This document shows, piece by piece, positions 61,214 through 64,000 of a DNA stretch of 64,000 nt. The notes below the pieces were generated by a model. It was not told the origin of the DNA, did no database searches, and was given only the letters and a program-made list of their open reading frames with translations. The position numbers and the translations under genes are program-made. The first letter of the stretch is position 1. Each line of letters opens with the position of its first letter. The stretch is taken from the NCBI RefSeq assembly GCF_003594935.2, contig NZ_CP043342.1:2542001-2606000 (forward strand), given 5' to 3'. Origin of the DNA: Enterobacter huaxiensis. Its GTDB lineage: Bacteria; Pseudomonadota; Gammaproteobacteria; Enterobacterales; Enterobacteriaceae.

Positions 61214-62122
61214 ATGGCGTGTGCAAGCGAGCAGGAAAAGTATCAGCAGTGGCTGGCGCAAATTAACCAGGCGTGCGGGCGGTTCGACGCTCGCCCATTA
61301 GCGGGTGAATTTATGGGTGAACTGGAAACCAGCTACGCGCGCAGCCTCAAGTTAAGCACCGTGACCGCCGCTGGCGTTAACCTGTTTCGCACCCGTCAGG
61401 AGATTAAACACAGCAGCGACGCCTGGTTTTACACGGTGTTTCAGCTTGAAGGCAGCGCCGAGATTGAACAGGACGACCGCCGTTCGATCCTGAAAACCGG
61501 CGATATCACGCTGATCGACGCCTCGCGCCCCTGCTCCATCATCTGGCGGGAAACGTCCCGGCAGATTTCGCTCCTCGTTCCGCGGCAGATAGTCGAGCAA
61601 CAGTGCCGTTTTCAGGAGGTCAGCTGCGCGCTCACGCTCTCGCGCAGCCTGCCAACGGTTCAGCTTAGCCATCGCCTGCTGCAGGAGAGTATGGGCAATG
61701 CGGACCTGAGCGATCGGGAAAGCGAAGCCGCGCTGGAAGCGATGATCTGCCTGCTGCGCCCCGCGTTCCAGCAGCGTGAAGCCGTACAGCCGCGCAAGGA
61801 ACGGCAGTTTCAGAGCGTGTTGTCGCTGATTGATGACCATATTCAGTCCGAGGCGTTGCGCCCGGAATGGATTGCCTTAGAGAGCGGGATGTCGGTGCGC
61901 AGCCTGTACCGCATGTTTGCCGATAAAGGCCTGGTGGTCGCGCAGTATATTAAAAACCGTCGACTCGACCTCTGCGCGCAGGTACTGCGCTCCGCCGGCG
62001 ATGAGGAGAAGCTGGCGGGGATTGGCTATAGCTGGGGGTTTGCCGACCACAGCCATTTTTCAACGGCCTTCAAGCAACGCTTTGGCGTGTCGCCCGGCGA
62101 ATACCGCAAGCGGTGCCGCTAG
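61214..62122 (+). CDS. feaR: FeaR, AraC-family activator of feaB and tynA
   Basis: A 302-residue AraC-family protein (E. coli 301). The N-terminal ligand domain includes LKLSTVTAAGVNLFRTRQEIKHSSDAWFYTVFQLEG; the C-terminal double helix-turn-helix is WIALESGMSVRSLYRMFADKGLVVAQYIKNRRLDLCAQVL and IGYSWGFADHSHFSTAFKQRFGVSPGEYRK. It activates feaB and tynA in response to amine-derived aldehydes. It is divergent from feaB and its stop codon directly abuts the ydbL stop codon. Confidence 0.94.
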   Translation: MACASEQEKYQQWLAQINQACGRFDARPLAGEFMGELETSYARSLKLSTVTAAGVNLFRTRQEIKHSSDAWFYTVFQLEGSAEIEQDDRRSILKTGDITLIDASRPCSIIWRETSRQISLLVPRQIVEQQCRFQEVSCALTLSRSLPTVQLSHRLLQESMGNADLSDRESEAALEAMICLLRPAFQQREAVQPRKERQFQSVLSLIDDHIQSEALRPEWIALESGMSVRSLYRMFADKGLVVAQYIKNRRLDLCAQVLRSAGDEEKLAGIGYSWGFADHSHFSTAFKQRFGVSPGEYRKRCR

Positions 62123-62440
62123 CTACTTTTTCAGCCATCTGCCGTTAATCCCCTTCACGTATTCACCCGGCTGCGCCCGCGCAACCAGCTTCTGCCCCGC
62201 CATTTTTGCCACTTCATCCACGGGCAGGTTATTGCTGTCGGCCAGCTTTTGGTAACTTTCCGCGCGCGCGGCATTAATGCGGTTAACCAGCGCCAGCGTG
62301 TCGGCATCTTGCGCGACGGGCGCGATGTAGCCGCTCAGCGTTTCGCCCACGCGCCCTTGCGTGCGCGCATCATTCAGCGTGAGCGTCGCGGCCTGCACGT
62401 TGAACCCCAGCGCCAGAATAAGAAGTGTTAATCGTTTCAT
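62123..62440 (-). CDS. ydbL: YdbL family protein (DUF1318)
   Basis: A 105-residue periplasmic protein with signal peptide MKRLTLLILALGFNVQA and DUF1318 features (LNDARTQGRVGETLSGYIAPVAQDADTLALVNRINAARAESYQKLADSN). In E. coli it modulates the YdbH-YnbE intermembrane phospholipid bridge. It is the last gene of the ydbH-ynbE-ydbL operon, seven bases after ynbE. Confidence 0.92.
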   Translation of the reverse strand: MKRLTLLILALGFNVQAATLTLNDARTQGRVGETLSGYIAPVAQDADTLALVNRINAARAESYQKLADSNNLPVDEVAKMAGQKLVARAQPGEYVKGINGRWLKK

Positions 62441-62447
62441 GGCATCC

Positions 62448-62639
62448 TCAGAACAGATCGCTGCGGGATTTCAGCAGGGTTTCAACGTCTTTATCGACCT
62501 TAATATGGATTTCATGCTCGATTTTCACGTTCATGTTGATGGTTATCGGCTCTTTCGGCGCCGCAACTTCAATACGCGGCGTACAGCCTGTCAGCAGCGC
62601 GACAGCGACCACGGTGAGTACACCAGCCATCATTTTCAT
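62448..62639 (-). CDS. ynbE: YnbE outer-membrane lipoprotein
   Basis: A 63-residue lipoprotein with signal peptide MKMMAGVLTVVAVALLTGC (lipobox LTGC) and the conserved mature part TPRIEVAAPKEPITINMNVKIEHEIHIK. It anchors in the outer membrane and is reported to stack by beta-strand addition on the end of YdbH, completing a lipid conduit between membranes. The start overlaps the ydbH stop by three bases (ATGA). Confidence 0.93.
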   Translation of the reverse strand: MKMMAGVLTVVAVALLTGCTPRIEVAAPKEPITINMNVKIEHEIHIKVDKDVETLLKSRSDLF

Positions 62640-64000
62640 TGTTGTTCCTCACTTTCCTTGCCTGTCGAACTGCGGATACCGGGTATCACCGCATGTTGCT
62701 CAAACCATGTTTGCAGGTTGTCCCCAAAGCGCAGGCTGCGCCAGAGGGTAAACACGTTCTCTTCATGGGTGTAGTTAAGGTTCACCGAACCGCTTTTGCC
62801 ATCTACCCTGCTGGTTCCCTTGATGGTCGCCCGCAGGGTTAACATCCCCAGATTATCAACATTGAGCGTTGTCCACGACTGTGAAATTTCCATGTAGCGG
62901 AGCCAGTTAATCGCCGCGCCCGCCACCATATTATCGTTCACTATGGCATCCGCCGTATCTTTATCGATACGCAGCGTCATTGGCCCAGGGTTCGTCAGCC
63001 AGCCGTCTTTGATGATCCATTTCTCATTGTCCAGCCAAAACGGCAGCGCCCCGCTGACCGGGCCGGACAGGGTAAACTGTTTGGGGTTGACCGCGCCGAT
63101 CAGCTCGCTGGTTGAGATATTGTCCACGCGCAGCAGCGCCGGATCGTGCTGCGGCATCCTGAGCTGCTGCAGGGTAATTTTACCGCCGAGCGCCTCAACC
63201 TTCACGTTAGTCAGCAGGAGCGGGTTCTCTTCCGTCCACGGATAGTCGCCCTGCAGATCGGCGGTAATGTTCCGCGCGGTGACCAGATTTTCAACTTCAC
63301 CAATACGCAGCGTTACCGGGCCACGCGTACCCAGCGACCAGGTGCCTTCGCTAAAGCGGAAAGGCAGGACAAAATCGACGCCGTTGATCTTGTTATCGGG
63401 CATCCAGACGCTACCGGATTTCAGCACCCCGTGGCCGCCCGCTTCAAACCCCTGCTCGGCCGCCGCCGAGAAGGCAACCTGTGCGTAAAGCTCACCTTCA
63501 CGCAGCGTCATTTTCCAGTCCGGCGGGATCAGCGGCTGAAACACGGTGAGAGACTGCTTTGGCCACCAGGCCTGCCCGCGCAGGCGTTCCCCGTCCCATC
63601 GTCCGTTTACCTGTACCGGGCCAATCTTATCGGCATGAAGATCGCCTTTAAACTGGAACAGCGTGGGGTCCGTGCCGTCTACGCTGAAGGTCAATACCGA
63701 GGGCGGCAGCACGCTGCCGCCGGAGAACGCGGTTTGCCCGGCGTTGAGCGACAGGGCGCCCGTAAATTTCGGATTGGCAGGGTCACGATACCAGCGCACC
63801 GGGTTATCCAGCACCAGACGCGGCTTGCTGACTTCCATCGTGCCGTACTGGAGCCTGTCGAACCCCGTCGAGAGGTCGGTTAATTCGATAAGCTTGTCGC
63901 GCCATTCGCCTTTACCCGCGACATCCCAGCGTGCGTGCATCGGCGTAAAACCGCCCTTGCCCCAGTAGCGCCACTGCCACAGGCCGTTATCGGGTAAAAA
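62636..64000 (-). CDS. ydbH: YdbH, AsmA-like intermembrane phospholipid transporter (3' part)
   Basis: The C-terminal 454 codons of YdbH; the frame stays open to the right edge of the window (E. coli YdbH is about 879 residues). The visible part is rich in alternating hydrophobic beta-strands (VRWYRDPANPKFTGALSLNAGQTAFSG, WSLGTRGPVTLRIGEVENLV) and ends in RSSTGKESEEQQ, typical of the long beta-groove of TamB/YhdP/YdbH proteins. It spans the periplasm to carry phospholipids to the outer membrane, joining YnbE at its outer end. The signal anchor lies outside the window. Confidence 0.92.
   Translation of the reverse strand, partial: FLPDNGLWQWRYWGKGGFTPMHARWDVAGKGEWRDKLIELTDLSTGFDRLQYGTMEVSKPRLVLDNPVRWYRDPANPKFTGALSLNAGQTAFSGGSVLPPSVLTFSVDGTDPTLFQFKGDLHADKIGPVQVNGRWDGERLRGQAWWPKQSLTVFQPLIPPDWKMTLREGELYAQVAFSAAAEQGFEAGGHGVLKSGSVWMPDNKINGVDFVLPFRFSEGTWSLGTRGPVTLRIGEVENLVTARNITADLQGDYPWTEENPLLLTNVKVEALGGKITLQQLRMPQHDPALLRVDNISTSELIGAVNPKQFTLSGPVSGALPFWLDNEKWIIKDGWLTNPGPMTLRIDKDTADAIVNDNMVAGAAINWLRYMEISQSWTTLNVDNLGMLTLRATIKGTSRVDGKSGSVNLNYTHEENVFTLWRSLRFGDNLQTWFEQHAVIPGIRSSTGKESEEQQ

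Overview
The window reads as chromosomal DNA of an Enterobacteriaceae bacterium, most likely Enterobacter or a close relative (Lelliottia, Leclercia). The basis is near-identity of many predicted proteins to E. coli proteins recalled from memory (AldA, YdcF, HrpA, AzoR, the full Paa set, TynA, FeaB/FeaR, YdbL/YnbE/YdbH), gene order matching the E. coli cybB-gapC-aldA-ydcF-hrpA-azoR ... paaYX-paaKJIHGFEDCBA-paaZ-tynA-feaB/feaR region, and GC-rich enterobacterial codon use. The genus is an inference and no alignment was run. Nearly the whole window is coding; I see no rRNA, tRNA, transposase, integrase or CRISPR array.

Region by region. 1-3754: backbone with the start of cybB, an intact gapC, aldA (with a CRP-like site) and ydcF. 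4144-9754: accessory transport block, an MHS-family MFS permease followed by a three-gene tripartite efflux operon (DHA2-type MFS, HlyD/EmrA adaptor, NodT-type outer-membrane lipoprotein). 9874-14586: backbone hrpA and azoR. 14677-39982: a long accessory stretch between azoR and paaY, made of many small cassettes: an RluA-type pseudouridine synthase and a yaiL homologue; an AT-rich type VI secretion cargo cassette (DUF2778/Tlde1-like effector, putative membrane immunity protein, Hcp); a MesX-MesD-like pair (DUF1852 plus core-MetE) for folate-independent methionine synthesis; a sulfate-ester/sulfonate ABC uptake locus whose operon includes a cytosolic arylsulfotransferase fused to a thioredoxin-like domain and a permease made of two fused subunits; a LysR regulator with paired DUF606 transporters; a tightly overlapping eight-gene lipid-modification operon (NTF2-like, SDR, FAD oxidoreductase, DUF1365, cyclopropane-synthase-like methyltransferase, DUF2878, chalcone-isomerase-like, DUF3833); small hypothetical genes; a TetR/DUF1348 pair around a perfect palindrome; yebG with a perfect LexA box; a chromosomal catA-type gene behind a perfect hairpin; and a membrane protein followed by a 24-residue hydrophobic microprotein.

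40025-64000: aromatic amine and phenylacetate catabolism. TynA (periplasmic) oxidises phenylethylamine or tyramine to the aldehyde, FeaB oxidises phenylacetaldehyde to phenylacetate, PaaK makes phenylacetyl-CoA, PaaABCDE epoxidises it, PaaG isomerises, PaaZ opens and oxidises the ring, and PaaF/H/J give acetyl-CoA and succinyl-CoA; PaaI, PaaY and PaaX provide salvage and control. Two copies of a TGNCA-N8-AAA direct repeat with 21-bp phasing lie upstream of both feaB and tynA and are good FeaR-site candidates. An alkylsulfatase and a GGDEF protein are inserted between tynA and feaB. The window ends inside ydbH of the ydbH-ynbE-ydbL lipid-transport operon.

A sulfur theme runs through the accessory genes (sulfate-ester uptake, arylsulfotransferase, alkylsulfatase, alternative methionine synthase). 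Several intergenic gaps hold a palindromic repeat family built on CCCTCACCC-TAA-CCCTCTCCC and its complement, sometimes joined to a REP-like element. The most promising loci for new biology are the arylsulfotransferase-thioredoxin transport locus and the eight-gene lipid operon.
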